A stretch of 64,000 nt of DNA from Guptibacillus hwajinpoensis (GTDB taxonomy: Bacteria > Bacillota > Bacilli > Bacillales > Bacillaceae_O). Each line of letters opens with the position of its first letter. Position 1 is the first letter of the stretch. The notes under the pieces are model-generated. The model was not told the origin of the DNA. It saw only the letters and a list, made by a program, of their open reading frames with translations, and ran no database searches. Shown here piece after piece: positions 29,994-39,448 of this stretch. The position numbers and the translations under genes are program-made. The stretch lies in NCBI GenBank assembly GCA_016841765.1, contig JAENYN010000009.1:1-64000 (forward strand), in the 5' to 3' direction.

Positions 29994-31577
29994 ATGATTG
30001 TGCCTTTGCTGTTGACTGATTTTTTGGACAGGGCCGTGAAATTGTATGGAGACAAAACCGCCGTTATCGATGACTCAAAAACGTTGACCTACAGTGAACT
30101 TGAGGGGCGGGTAAACCAATTGTCCTACGGGTTGGAGGACCTTGGTGTGGAAAAAGGGGACCGTATCGCCTATCTTGCTCCGAACACCCTTGAAATGCTG
30201 GAAGGCTTTTATGGCATTTTTCAAATAGGCGGAATCATGGTGCCGCTGAACATCCGCTTGACTCCGGAAGATTATTTGTACATCTTGAATCATAGTGAGA
30301 GCAAAGTTTTATTTGTGGATGAAGAATTGTACCACTTGATTAAACCGATCAAAAAGGATTTGGAAACAGTTGAGAAAATCATTGTCCATCAAGGCCGGGA
30401 TGGGGGAGATGAGACAGCTTACGACAGCTGGCTGCAGCAATACCCCAAAACAGCCTTCAAGCGGACGCAGCTTGATGAAAATGATGTTTGCAGCCTGTTA
30501 TATACGAGCGGGACAACCGGCAAGCCGAAAGGTGTCATGCTGACACACCGGAACAATTATTTACATGCGTTGAGCACCCAGCACCATCTGCGCGTATCCG
30601 ATTCCGATGTCTATCTCCATGTCCTGCCGATGTTCCATGTCAACGGCTGGGGAGGCCCTTTTTATTACACCGGCAACGGGGCAACACATGTCATGCTCAG
30701 AAAAGCGGCTCCTGAGGCCATTATTGAAAAACTGCAGAAACACGGTGTCACTTCGATGCATATGGCGCCGACTGTACTGAACAGCCTTCTCCAATATGCA
30801 GAGAATAATAAACCGGTCCATGATCAGGATGTCCGCGTTGTCATAGCCGGTTCCGCCCCGCCGCCATCCTTTGTGACAAGGGTGGAAGATGACCTTGGCT
30901 GGGAGTTCATCCAGGTATACGGGATGACAGAATCCTCACCGCTCAGTACGTTTTCCACACCGCGGGTCCAGCACCAGGATCTGCCGAAAGAGAAGCTGCA
31001 CCGCATGAAGGCGCAAGCGGGATACCCGATGATCGGCACCGATGTGAAAGTTGCCAGGGACGACGGTGAAGAAGTAGCATGGAATTCAAAGGAAATCGGG
31101 GAAGTGCTGACAAGGGGCAACATTGTCATGAAAGGGTACTGGAAAAATGAAGAGGCCACCATGGCGACAATCCGTGATGGATGGCTCCATACCGGTGATA
31201 TGGCAGTTGTCGATGAACTTGGCAATATCGAAATCGCCGATCGTAAAAAAGACATTATCATTAGCGGCGGGGAAAATATTTCCTCGATCGAAGTCGAAGG
31301 TGCACTATATGAACATCCTCAGGTTGTGGAAGCTGCCGTCATCGCTGTGCCGCATGAGAAATGGGGCGAGACGCCGCATGCCTTCGTTGTGAAAAAAGAA
31401 GGGGAAGAGCTGACAGAGCAGGAACTCATCACCTTTGCCCGTGAGCACCTTGCCCATTTCAAAGCTCCGACTGCCGTGACGTTTGTTGAAGAACTCCCGA
31501 AAACGGCATCCGGCAAAATCCAAAAAGTAAGGCTGCGCAAATCGTTTTGGGAAGGTAAAGAACGACTGGTCAATTAA
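29994..31577 (+). CDS. Long-chain acyl-CoA synthetase / AMP-binding ligase
   Basis: LLYTSGTTGKPKGVMLTHRN, YGMTESSP, DGWLHTGDMAVVDELGNIEIADRKKDIIISGGENISS, KTASGKIQK. Confidence 0.92.
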   Translation: MIVPLLLTDFLDRAVKLYGDKTAVIDDSKTLTYSELEGRVNQLSYGLEDLGVEKGDRIAYLAPNTLEMLEGFYGIFQIGGIMVPLNIRLTPEDYLYILNHSESKVLFVDEELYHLIKPIKKDLETVEKIIVHQGRDGGDETAYDSWLQQYPKTAFKRTQLDENDVCSLLYTSGTTGKPKGVMLTHRNNYLHALSTQHHLRVSDSDVYLHVLPMFHVNGWGGPFYYTGNGATHVMLRKAAPEAIIEKLQKHGVTSMHMAPTVLNSLLQYAENNKPVHDQDVRVVIAGSAPPPSFVTRVEDDLGWEFIQVYGMTESSPLSTFSTPRVQHQDLPKEKLHRMKAQAGYPMIGTDVKVARDDGEEVAWNSKEIGEVLTRGNIVMKGYWKNEEATMATIRDGWLHTGDMAVVDELGNIEIADRKKDIIISGGENISSIEVEGALYEHPQVVEAAVIAVPHEKWGETPHAFVVKKEGEELTEQELITFAREHLAHFKAPTAVTFVEELPKTASGKIQKVRLRKSFWEGKERLVN

Positions 31578-31618
31578 TTGAACAGCCTGCCACTCAGCTT
31601 ACATTATAAATTATCCGG

Positions 31619-31645
31619 GCCTCCGCCAGTGAAGCGGAGGCTTTG
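31619..31645 (+). terminator. Intrinsic terminator
   Basis: GCCTCCGC-cagtgaa-GCGGAGGCTTTG. Confidence 0.7.
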
Positions 31646-31870
31646 TGCTGCCATGCTGTGTATAAATTATGGAAACGTAGGGCATTACATTATGATGTAA
31701 TGAAAATGTTTAGAGGATTTCGAGCAATAAATATCCTCGTCAACTGATGAAAGGCATTGAACGGTTTCAAGGGCTTTAGTTTAAACGGGCTGGCCACCTG
31801 TACCAAGGACCATGCTGCTCCATTCTTTCGCAGACTCACCCTATGTCTTGTAGTACAATAAAGGAGAAAG

Positions 31871-33091
31871 GTGGTAGCGAAATTGGAAGGTAGCGCACAG
31901 CCGGTCGGCGGTACAGAAAGAATCTTATCACTTGATATTATGAGGGGATTTGCCATATTCGGTATTTTTCTCGTGAATATGGAGGATTTTCGCGCCCCAT
32001 GGCTTTATCTGGATATCGGGCAAATATGGGATCGTCCTGTGGACATTGCAGTTCAGCGTTTTATTGATATTTTTGCCCAGGCAAGCTTTTATACCCTGTT
32101 TTCATTTTTGTTCGGGTACGGGATGATCATCTTCATGGAACGGGCGGAAAGGAAGGGCTATTCCGCTTCGCTGCTATTTTCAAGAAGGCTGGCCGTCCTG
32201 CTGATTATCGGCATTATTCATGCTTTTTTCATCTGGCACGGGGACATTCTGATCACTTACAGCCTCCTCGGATTTTTTCTCATTCCTTTTTATAAAAGCA
32301 GTTCAAGGGCGCTTGTGTATACAGCTCTTGCCCTGATTGCCGCTAAGGTGCTGGTCATCGGCATGATGCTCAGCTTGGTCAGTGTGACACAGACCGGCAC
32401 GGAATATGGCACAACGAAACACCCGATGGTAAATGAGTCGATTGAAGTGTACGGTGAAGGTACATACGGCGAGATTACAAGCCGGCGAATCGAAGACTGG
32501 TCGTATGTGAACATCGCCGGCGGAGCAGGTCCGGTCTTCCTGTTTTTGTCCCTGTTTCCGATGTTTCTACTCGGGGCAGCAGCTTCCAAGTTCCGTTTGT
32601 TTCAGGATTCATCAGGCCATTATCGCTTCATTTTAAACATCTGGATGGTTTCTCTGGTGTTTGCAATCGTGTTCAAGTTCCTTCCATATGTGATTGGCCG
32701 CACGCCGGCTGCTGATTACTTCCAGGATGAAATCGGCGGGCCCGCTGCAGCGCTGTTGTATGCATCATCAGTTGTGCTTTTAACAAGGAGAAAAACATTT
32801 GTGAGCTGCATGCGTCCGTTTGCGGCGGTCGGAAAACTGTCAATCAGCAATTACTTGTTACAGTCCGTGATTGGCACCCTCATTTTTTACAGCTATGGCC
32901 TCGGGCTGTATGGCAAAGTCGGGCCTGTACCCGGAACTCTTTTGGTGATTGGTATATTTGGATTGCAGGCGGCGGCAAGCAGCTGGTGGATCAAACGGTA
33001 TCGGTTCGGTCCGGTTGAATGGCTGTGGAGGAGTTTGACTTATGGGTCTTTTCAGCGCTTCAAACGTTTGGAAACTGAAAAGGAGGGGTGA
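31871..33091 (+). CDS. DUF418 (YeiB-like) multi-pass membrane protein
   Basis: RILSLDIMRGFAIFGIFLVNMEDF; C-terminal FAAVGKLSISNYLLQSVIGT...GPVEWLWRSLTYGSFQ typical of DUF418. Confidence 0.88.
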   Translation: MVAKLEGSAQPVGGTERILSLDIMRGFAIFGIFLVNMEDFRAPWLYLDIGQIWDRPVDIAVQRFIDIFAQASFYTLFSFLFGYGMIIFMERAERKGYSASLLFSRRLAVLLIIGIIHAFFIWHGDILITYSLLGFFLIPFYKSSSRALVYTALALIAAKVLVIGMMLSLVSVTQTGTEYGTTKHPMVNESIEVYGEGTYGEITSRRIEDWSYVNIAGGAGPVFLFLSLFPMFLLGAAASKFRLFQDSSGHYRFILNIWMVSLVFAIVFKFLPYVIGRTPAADYFQDEIGGPAAALLYASSVVLLTRRKTFVSCMRPFAAVGKLSISNYLLQSVIGTLIFYSYGLGLYGKVGPVPGTLLVIGIFGLQAAASSWWIKRYRFGPVEWLWRSLTYGSFQRFKRLETEKEG

Positions 33092-33093
33092 CA

Positions 33094-34290
33094 ATGTCCC
33101 GCCAATGGTTGAAAAAAGAAGGCCCCAAATGGGTGAGAGACGGAGTGATCACAGAAGGCCAATACGATGTTTTGTTGGCTCGCTATCCGAAGAAACGGTA
33201 TAAAAGCCTGCTGCCGCTGTTTGCAAGCATTCTGGTCGCACTTGGGATACTGAGTTTTGTTGCGGCGAATTGGCAGGAAATCCATGAACTTGTCCGGGTC
33301 TCCCTTATTGTCGGGGCAATGGCTGGGTTTTATTGGGCCGGTTTTCGGCAGTATGAGAAAGGAAATGACAGGGTCGGCGCCGGTCTAACCGGTATCGGGG
33401 TCGCGGCATTCGGGGCCGGGATTTTTCTGATCGGGCAAATGTTTCATTTTGTGTCCTTTAACGCTTCTCCCTTTATATTATGGGCCCTTGCCGGTCTCGG
33501 CGCTGCAGCCCTGATTCCGAGCAGATTCCTGCTTATTCTGCACATGCTGATAGCGATTGCGGGACAGGTGTATACGTTCGGAAACTTTCATTCGTTCAGC
33601 TACCTGCTGGCTGCGGTCTTTCTGTTTGGGGCCGGGCACTTTGTCTATCACCGTGCTTCGATTGAGACAAGTGCTGTGTTCGGCCTGGGTTATGCGATAA
33701 CAGGACTTCTTTTTGTCATCACCGAGTTTGAATCGGGGCTGTGGATGCCCGTTTTGCTCGCTCTGCTTTATATTCTTGGCGCCATTTCCGGCAAAGACAG
33801 CATATACTGGCCGTTCCGGTGGGTCAGCCTGTTCGGGAGTGTCATATTCAGTCTTTTTATGGTGTTTTCCGGCGGCGCTGCAGAAGAATTTCCACAGCCT
33901 GTGCTGCTGGCGGTATTGACTGCAGCAGCGGCGGGTCTGCTTTTCTGGCTCATTACCAGGACGGATAAGACAGATCTCCCCGATCTCCTCCTGTTTTTGC
34001 CGTGGTTCTATATTGGTGAGGCAGCGGACGTATTTTATGTGATCCTGCTGCTTATATACAGCATTCTTAGCCTGCTGATCGGATACAAAGAGGAGCGGAT
34101 TGAAAAAGTCAATTTCGGCACAGTCATCTTTCTTGTCAGTACACTTGCAGCGTATATTCATCTGGCCTGGGATTTCATGCCAAAGTCGCTGTTTTTCCTT
34201 TTCGGAGGTGTGCTGCTGTTCGCTTTGAGCTGGTATTTGGAGAAACGCCGCCGGGCAGCCGGGGGCATTGGAGGCGGGCAGGATGAATAA
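33094..34290 (+). CDS. DUF2157 membrane protein
   Basis: N-terminal EGVITEGQYDVLLARYP-like region followed by ALGILSFVAANWQEIHELVRVSLI. Confidence 0.8.
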   Translation: MSRQWLKKEGPKWVRDGVITEGQYDVLLARYPKKRYKSLLPLFASILVALGILSFVAANWQEIHELVRVSLIVGAMAGFYWAGFRQYEKGNDRVGAGLTGIGVAAFGAGIFLIGQMFHFVSFNASPFILWALAGLGAAALIPSRFLLILHMLIAIAGQVYTFGNFHSFSYLLAAVFLFGAGHFVYHRASIETSAVFGLGYAITGLLFVITEFESGLWMPVLLALLYILGAISGKDSIYWPFRWVSLFGSVIFSLFMVFSGGAAEEFPQPVLLAVLTAAAAGLLFWLITRTDKTDLPDLLLFLPWFYIGEAADVFYVILLLIYSILSLLIGYKEERIEKVNFGTVIFLVSTLAAYIHLAWDFMPKSLFFLFGGVLLFALSWYLEKRRRAAGGIGGGQDE

Positions 34291-34813
34291 AAAAATGCTC
34301 AAGGCAGCCGGCATCATATTTATTGCAGTCCAGGTCTTCGTATTGATGGGGCTGACGGCTTCGTACTATCTTGCAGACGATGTCGGGGAAGAGATCCGCC
34401 TGAAAACGGAACCAATCGATCCGCGTGATTTGTTTTATGGTGATTATGTGTATTTGAATTATGAAATCAGCTCGTTACCGGAGACTCTCTGGAAATCTGC
34501 AGAGCCCATCCCCCGCGAAGGACGCAATGAAAAGGTGTATGTCCTGCTCGAGCCTTGCGGGTCCCTCCATTGTGCCGAAGGGGTATATACCGAAAAAGTC
34601 GAAGGCAAAGAAGGCGTGTGGGTTTCCGGATTGTTGAACTATTACGATGAATACAGCAAAACTATGAGAATGCAATACGGCTTTGAAAAGTATTTCGTAC
34701 CGGAAAACACAGGGACAGAATGGGAACGGCAGCCGGAGCAGTTGATTGTGAAGATCAGTATTACGCCATGGGGACAATCAAGGATCATTGATATTTCCAA
34801 AGAAGAAAAATAA
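34283..34813 (+). CDS. GDYXXLXY-domain protein
   Basis: DPRDLFYGDYVYLNYEIS signature; overlaps the DUF2157 stop. Confidence 0.85.
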   Translation: MNKKMLKAAGIIFIAVQVFVLMGLTASYYLADDVGEEIRLKTEPIDPRDLFYGDYVYLNYEISSLPETLWKSAEPIPREGRNEKVYVLLEPCGSLHCAEGVYTEKVEGKEGVWVSGLLNYYDEYSKTMRMQYGFEKYFVPENTGTEWERQPEQLIVKISITPWGQSRIIDISKEEK

Positions 34814-34833
34814 GGGCGCCTTCATCGGCGCCC
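34814..34833 (+). terminator. Intrinsic terminator
   Basis: GGGCGCC-ttcatc-GGCGCCC then T-rich. Confidence 0.6.
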
Positions 34834-34865
34834 AAGTTATTATTTCTTGAAAATTATAGTGTTTA

Positions 34866-35027
34866 TTATGCATATCGCTTCACATTACCGCCCCGCGTAT
34901 ACTGCAGCTTGTTCAGGAGGTTGTCCAATTCCTGGCTGCACTGCACTGTTTTACTGTTGGTGAAGCCATATAAAAACGCGAGCTTCACAAGTTCTTCCCG
35001 TTTCGTCTCTACTGTTTTCTCTAGCAT
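34866..35027 (-). CDS. yisI: Spo0E-like sporulation regulatory phosphatase, YisI-like (missed by ORF track)
   Basis: MLEKTVETKREELVKLAFLYGFTNSKTVQCSQELDNLLNKLQYTRGGNVKRYA; SQELD signature, RBS AAGGAG, position between gerPA and yisK. Confidence 0.85.
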   Translation of the reverse strand: MLEKTVETKREELVKLAFLYGFTNSKTVQCSQELDNLLNKLQYTRGGNVKRYA

Positions 35028-35183
35028 CCTGTAAGCTCCTTACTCATTTTTTTCTTATGTAAATATAACATTAAAAGCGGCTAGGAGTATTATCTAACAA
35101 ATTTGCAAGCCTGCATAGGCTTTCGATAAAAGAAGTGGGGAATATACAAAATTCTACAGAGAGCAACATTGGGGGATAAAAAC

Positions 35184-35954
35184 ATGTATGATGCGCATAT
35201 CCACCTGGATAAGTTTGAAGAAACTGACATCCCGGCATTCATTGAATTGTGGAAAGCGGCTGGAGTGAAGGGGATTGTCGCTGTATCCACGGATCTTTCA
35301 TCCAGTTATAAAACTCTTGAATTAAAAGAGGGGTTTCCGGATTTTATAAAAGCGGCTGTCGGATTCCATCCGGAATATGAACTTCCTTCTGAACAAGAAA
35401 TTTTCGAATGGCAGACACTTATAAAAAAAGAAAGGGCACGGATCAGTGCTGTCGGGGAAATTGGCCTGCCTTACTACGAAAGGGAGCGCCTTGGTGTCTC
35501 GTCAATAGATCCTTATAGGGAAAGACTGGCCGAGTATGTCCGGACAGCAAAAAGTCATGGGTTGCCTGTTGTACTGCATGCTGTTCATGGAACAGCTTTG
35601 CCGGCACTTGAAGTTCTCATGGATGAACAGCATTTCCGTGCGCATTTCCACTGGCATAAAGCTTCCGAACAAGTGACGGAAAAAATCATTCAAGCAGGTT
35701 GCTTCATTTCCGTGACACCCGAAGTTTGCTGGCGGGAGCGGGACCGCCTGCTTGTTAGCCAGGTTCCTTCAAACCGACTTCTTCTGGAGACAGACGGACC
35801 CTGGCCGCTCGGCGGAATGTTTGATGGAATAAGAAACAGCCCGCTGCTTCTGGAAAGGTCAGCGGAAGCGATTGCGGAAATAAAAAAGAGTACAATAAAG
35901 GAAATAAAACGAGTGACAGCGAAGAATACAGAGAAATTTTATGGAACTGAATAG
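35184..35954 (+). CDS. TatD-family metal-dependent hydrolase
   Basis: MYDAHIHLDKFEE, AVGEIGLPYYER, VLHAVHG, LLLETDGPWPLGG. Confidence 0.88.
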   Translation: MYDAHIHLDKFEETDIPAFIELWKAAGVKGIVAVSTDLSSSYKTLELKEGFPDFIKAAVGFHPEYELPSEQEIFEWQTLIKKERARISAVGEIGLPYYERERLGVSSIDPYRERLAEYVRTAKSHGLPVVLHAVHGTALPALEVLMDEQHFRAHFHWHKASEQVTEKIIQAGCFISVTPEVCWRERDRLLVSQVPSNRLLLETDGPWPLGGMFDGIRNSPLLLERSAEAIAEIKKSTIKEIKRVTAKNTEKFYGTE

Positions 35955-35973
35955 CAAAAAGGGGGAAACAGTG

Positions 35974-36888
35974 TTGAAATTTATTACAGGTCAAACCGAA
36001 AGCCTGCCGTTTGTAGGCGTCCTGATAGATGGAGATCGGACAGTGGTCGATTTACATAAAGCGGAGCAGGTTATGGACAGGCAGGAAGTGATTCCAGGCT
36101 CCATGCTCGAAGCATTAAATATGGGGAGCATGTTCATTAAACGGACAGAAGAAATTTTGTCATGGATCGAAACCCAGCAAGACCGTCCATATTGTTCTGA
36201 TGTGGAGGAAGTCAAATTGCTCGCACCGATACCGCGCCCGGCAAAAAATATTTTTTGCATCGGCAAAAACTATCGGGATCATGCAATTGAACTCGGAAAT
36301 GAAGGTGATATACCGGAAGCGCCGATTATCTTCTCAAAAAGCCCGACAGCAGTGGTCGGCCATCAAGATCCGGTGAAATTGCATGAGCGAGTGACAGAGC
36401 AGCTTGACTACGAAGGGGAGCTTGCTGTCATTATCGGGAAAAAGGGCATTGCAATCAAAGAAGAAGACGCATATCAGCACATATTCGGCTATACCATCTT
36501 AAATGATGTGACTGCCCGGGACCTTCAGCAAAGACATAAGCAATACTTGCTCGGCAAGAGCCTTGATACTTCGTGTCCGATAGGGCCGTGGATCGTACAT
36601 CGCTCACAAATCCCTGAACCGTCTAAGCTTACAATTGAAACGAAAATCAATGGAGAAGTGCGGCAGCAGGGATCCCTCGATCAGCTGCTTTTCAGCATCC
36701 CGTATTTGATTTCGGTCATCTCCAGAGGGATGACGATTGAGCCCGGGGATATTATCGCAACCGGAACTCCTGCAGGTGTCGGCAAAGGCATGAAACCCCC
36801 GCGTTTCTTAAAAGGTGGAGACCGGATGGAAATCACCATACCTGAAATCGGCACATTGTCCAATACGGTCGGAGATGAGCAGCTTTGA
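35974..36888 (+). CDS. yisK: Fumarylacetoacetate hydrolase family protein YisK
   Basis: LHAPIP-like LLAPIPRPAKNIFCIGKNYRDHAIELG, SKSPTAVVGHQDPV, DYEGELAVIIGKKG; probable TTG start. Confidence 0.88.
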   Translation: MKFITGQTESLPFVGVLIDGDRTVVDLHKAEQVMDRQEVIPGSMLEALNMGSMFIKRTEEILSWIETQQDRPYCSDVEEVKLLAPIPRPAKNIFCIGKNYRDHAIELGNEGDIPEAPIIFSKSPTAVVGHQDPVKLHERVTEQLDYEGELAVIIGKKGIAIKEEDAYQHIFGYTILNDVTARDLQQRHKQYLLGKSLDTSCPIGPWIVHRSQIPEPSKLTIETKINGEVRQQGSLDQLLFSIPYLISVISRGMTIEPGDIIATGTPAGVGKGMKPPRFLKGGDRMEITIPEIGTLSNTVGDEQL

Positions 36889-36964
36889 TCATTCTCATCC
36901 TTAAACAATTAAAGCGTGAGAATTAAGCCTGCTTCAGCTGTACAAATAATGTAAGTTTCATTGA

Positions 36965-37010
36965 AAACACACTGGACTTCACATATGGAGTCTCAGTGTG
37001 TTTTTTTGTT
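36965..37010 (+). terminator. Intrinsic terminator
   Basis: ACACACTGGACT...AGTCTCAGTGTGTTTTTTT. Confidence 0.75.
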
Positions 37011-37239
37011 GGAAGAAGGAACATGGTTTTCAGATGTTGCCCGTTCCTTGCCGCTGCAGGCATTCGATTCTCTAAAGGCACAAGTGCGACATCTGTTACA
37101 ACTTTCCTCCGGTCGCACTCACGGTATCTTCTTTACCGCAGGGCAACAGGGGGCCTCGGCACTACTCGTGCCTGTGGAGATAAAGCTTCTTCAAAAAGAC
37201 ACTGCACGAAGAAAATTGGTTTTTATTTTTGAGAAGCGT

Positions 37240-37297
37240 GTTGAGGAGGCTCAGCGCCTGTCCAGCGGAAAGCGAGTCCCTGCAGCGTAAATCTACA
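37240..37297. repeat. Partial copy of dispersed Bacillaceae-type repeat family B
   Basis: GAGGAGGCTCAGCGCCTGTCCAGCGGAAAGCGAGTCCCTGCAGCG resembles the 3' half of 37470..37600. Confidence 0.65.
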
Positions 37298-37469
37298 CTA
37301 GCGTTTAACAGAGCCTTCCAAATAAGAAAGAAATAAAAAAGAGGCGGGCCATAAATATTTCTGCTAATGATAAACCCGAACGATTAGGTAAGATTTCAAT
37401 GAATCTCTCGCCTGACCGTTCGGGTCTTTATTTACTCTCATAAATTTTTTGCCACTATTTTTAAAAACT

Positions 37470-37600
37470 ATTGGAATGGAGCGGAAGACACTCGACTCCT
37501 ACGGGAAATAGAGGAAAGGCTGAGACCCCGCAGGCGAAGCCGAGGAGGCTCAGCTTCCTCCCCGTGGAAAGCGAGTGTCTGCAGCGCAATGGAACGAACT
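37470..37600. repeat. Dispersed Bacillaceae-type repeat family B, near-complete copy
   Basis: GGAATGGAGCGGAAGACACTCGACTCCTACGGG...GGCTGAGACCCCGCAGGCGAAGCCGAGGAGGCTCAGC...GTGGAAAGCGAGTGTCTGCAGCG; strong internal dyad. Confidence 0.75.
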
Positions 37601-37729
37601 TGTTTTTTTATCTTAACTGATTATTAGTAAACAGTATTACGTTGAATAGATAGTGTTCGTCTCTAAGCTTTAGTTATGTCCCAACCTCTTTAACTATAAA
37701 TGATTCTGTGTCATCAGAAGCTTGTTGTT

Positions 37730-39157
37730 TTAATCGATTCCAATAGAAACATATTTTGTTTCCAGGTAGTCTTCGATGCCTTCGATTCCGCCTTCACGGC
37801 CGATTCCGCTTTGTTTCATGCCACCGAATGGTGCCTGTGCGGCTGACGGAACTCCGTCATTCCAGCCGATAATGCCGTAATCAAGCGCATTGACAACTTT
37901 GTTGCCGTTTGTGACACTTTCTGTAAAAACATAAGCAGCGAGACCAAACGGTGTATTGTTGGCATGCCGGATTCCTTCTTCGATGGTGGAGATCTTCTGG
38001 ATAGGGGCAATCGGCCCGAATGTCTCTTCGTTCATGATGATCATACCCGGTGTTACATCAGTAAGAACGGTTGGCTCATAGAAGTAGACTCCATCATTCA
38101 CATATCCCCTGCCGCCGGCTGCGGCTGTGGCGCCCTGTTTGACCGCATTTTGAACATGATTGTCAATTTTTTCGTAGCCTTCTTTATTGATGATGGGACC
38201 AATTTTCGTGTCTGGCTCCATTCCATTGCCGACTTTGAGTTCCTTCGTTTTTGCAACGAATTTCTCTGTGAATTCATCTAGAATGTTCTCCTGGACATAT
38301 ACGCGGTTTCCGCAAATGCATGTCTGGCCTCCGTTTCGGAACTTGGAAGCAAGGACCCCATCAACCGCTTTATCGATATCTGCATCATCGAGAACTATGA
38401 TAGGCGCATGCCCGCCAAGCTCAAGGGAGATTTTTTTCAGCGAATCGGAAGCCTGTTTCATAAGCATCTTGCCGATTTGTGTAGATCCTGTAAAGGTAAT
38501 TTTGCTAACGTGCGGATGGCTTAGCAGTTCACCGCCAATTTCTGCCGGATCTCCTGTAACGAGATTTACTACGCCTTTTGGTATGCCGGCCTGTTCGGCG
38601 AGTTCAACGATTTTGACTGCAGTAAGCGGGGTTTCTTCAGCCGGTTTCACAACAAAGGTACAGCCGGAAGCAAGTGCCGGCGCCAATTTTCGTGTGATCA
38701 TGGCAGCGGGGAAATTCCATGGCGTTATCGCGCCGACGACACCGACAGGCTGATGGCGGACCTCCATATGCTTGCCATCTTTATGCGGAGGGATAGTGCG
38801 CCCATAAACCCGTTTCCCTTCTTCCGCAAACCATTCCACAAAGGATGCTGCATAGCGGACTTCGCCTTTTGATTCTTCATAAGGTTTCCCCATTTCTTTC
38901 GTCATGATTTCAGCCAATTCATCTTCATGCTCAAGCATAAGATCGTTCAGCTTTTTCAAGTAGCCTGAGCGTTCGTATGCGGTGAGGTTTTTCCAATCTT
39001 CGAATGCATCGTAAGCAGCGTTAATTGCCTGGCGTGTCTCCTTTTTGCCGCCCATCGGGACAGAACCGAACAATTCCCCTGTTGCCGGGTTGTTCACTTT
39101 AAGGCGTTCAAGGTCGCTGCCTGTCCATTCTCCGTTAATGAAAAACTGTTTTTCCAT
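37730..39157 (-). CDS. gabD: NAD(P)-dependent succinate-semialdehyde dehydrogenase / aldehyde dehydrogenase
   Basis: ITPWNFPAAMITRKLAPALASGCTFVVKPAEETPLTA, LELGGHAPIIV, GQTCICGNR. Confidence 0.88.
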   Translation of the reverse strand: MEKQFFINGEWTGSDLERLKVNNPATGELFGSVPMGGKKETRQAINAAYDAFEDWKNLTAYERSGYLKKLNDLMLEHEDELAEIMTKEMGKPYEESKGEVRYAASFVEWFAEEGKRVYGRTIPPHKDGKHMEVRHQPVGVVGAITPWNFPAAMITRKLAPALASGCTFVVKPAEETPLTAVKIVELAEQAGIPKGVVNLVTGDPAEIGGELLSHPHVSKITFTGSTQIGKMLMKQASDSLKKISLELGGHAPIIVLDDADIDKAVDGVLASKFRNGGQTCICGNRVYVQENILDEFTEKFVAKTKELKVGNGMEPDTKIGPIINKEGYEKIDNHVQNAVKQGATAAAGGRGYVNDGVYFYEPTVLTDVTPGMIIMNEETFGPIAPIQKISTIEEGIRHANNTPFGLAAYVFTESVTNGNKVVNALDYGIIGWNDGVPSAAQAPFGGMKQSGIGREGGIEGIEDYLETKYVSIGID

Positions 39158-39354
39158 TTTCCACCCTCCTGGTTTTGTAAAAATTTAAATACATATATAT
39201 TGCCTCTAGTATGAATTCCTTTTCTGGACGGGATTTAAACGGGGTTTGGCTTGTTTGCGGGCTGTTACATTTTTGCTGATTTGGCTGGAACAAGCACTCT
39301 CCACGCATCATCAGGTTCATGAAGAAATTCCAGGCGTATCCTCTTCAAATATAA

Positions 39355-39387
39355 AACAGGAACGAATCGCTTGACTCGTTCCTGTTA
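39355..39387 (-). terminator. Terminator of rocD
   Basis: AACAGGAACGA...TCGTTCCTGTT. Confidence 0.7.
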
Positions 39388-39448
39388 TCGATGGAATTCC
39401 GGCCGGTCACCGTTCCGGGTTTGGTGACGGCGATAGTTCCATCAGGTG

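Noticed and set aside
33478-34317. 279 aa minus-strand ORF opposite the DUF2157 gene
   Set aside because: Antisense of a coherent membrane-protein gene; composition and lack of RBS argue against coding.
36961-37290. 109 aa plus-strand ORF
   Set aside because: Begins inside the yisK terminator and runs through dispersed repeat sequence; likely spurious.
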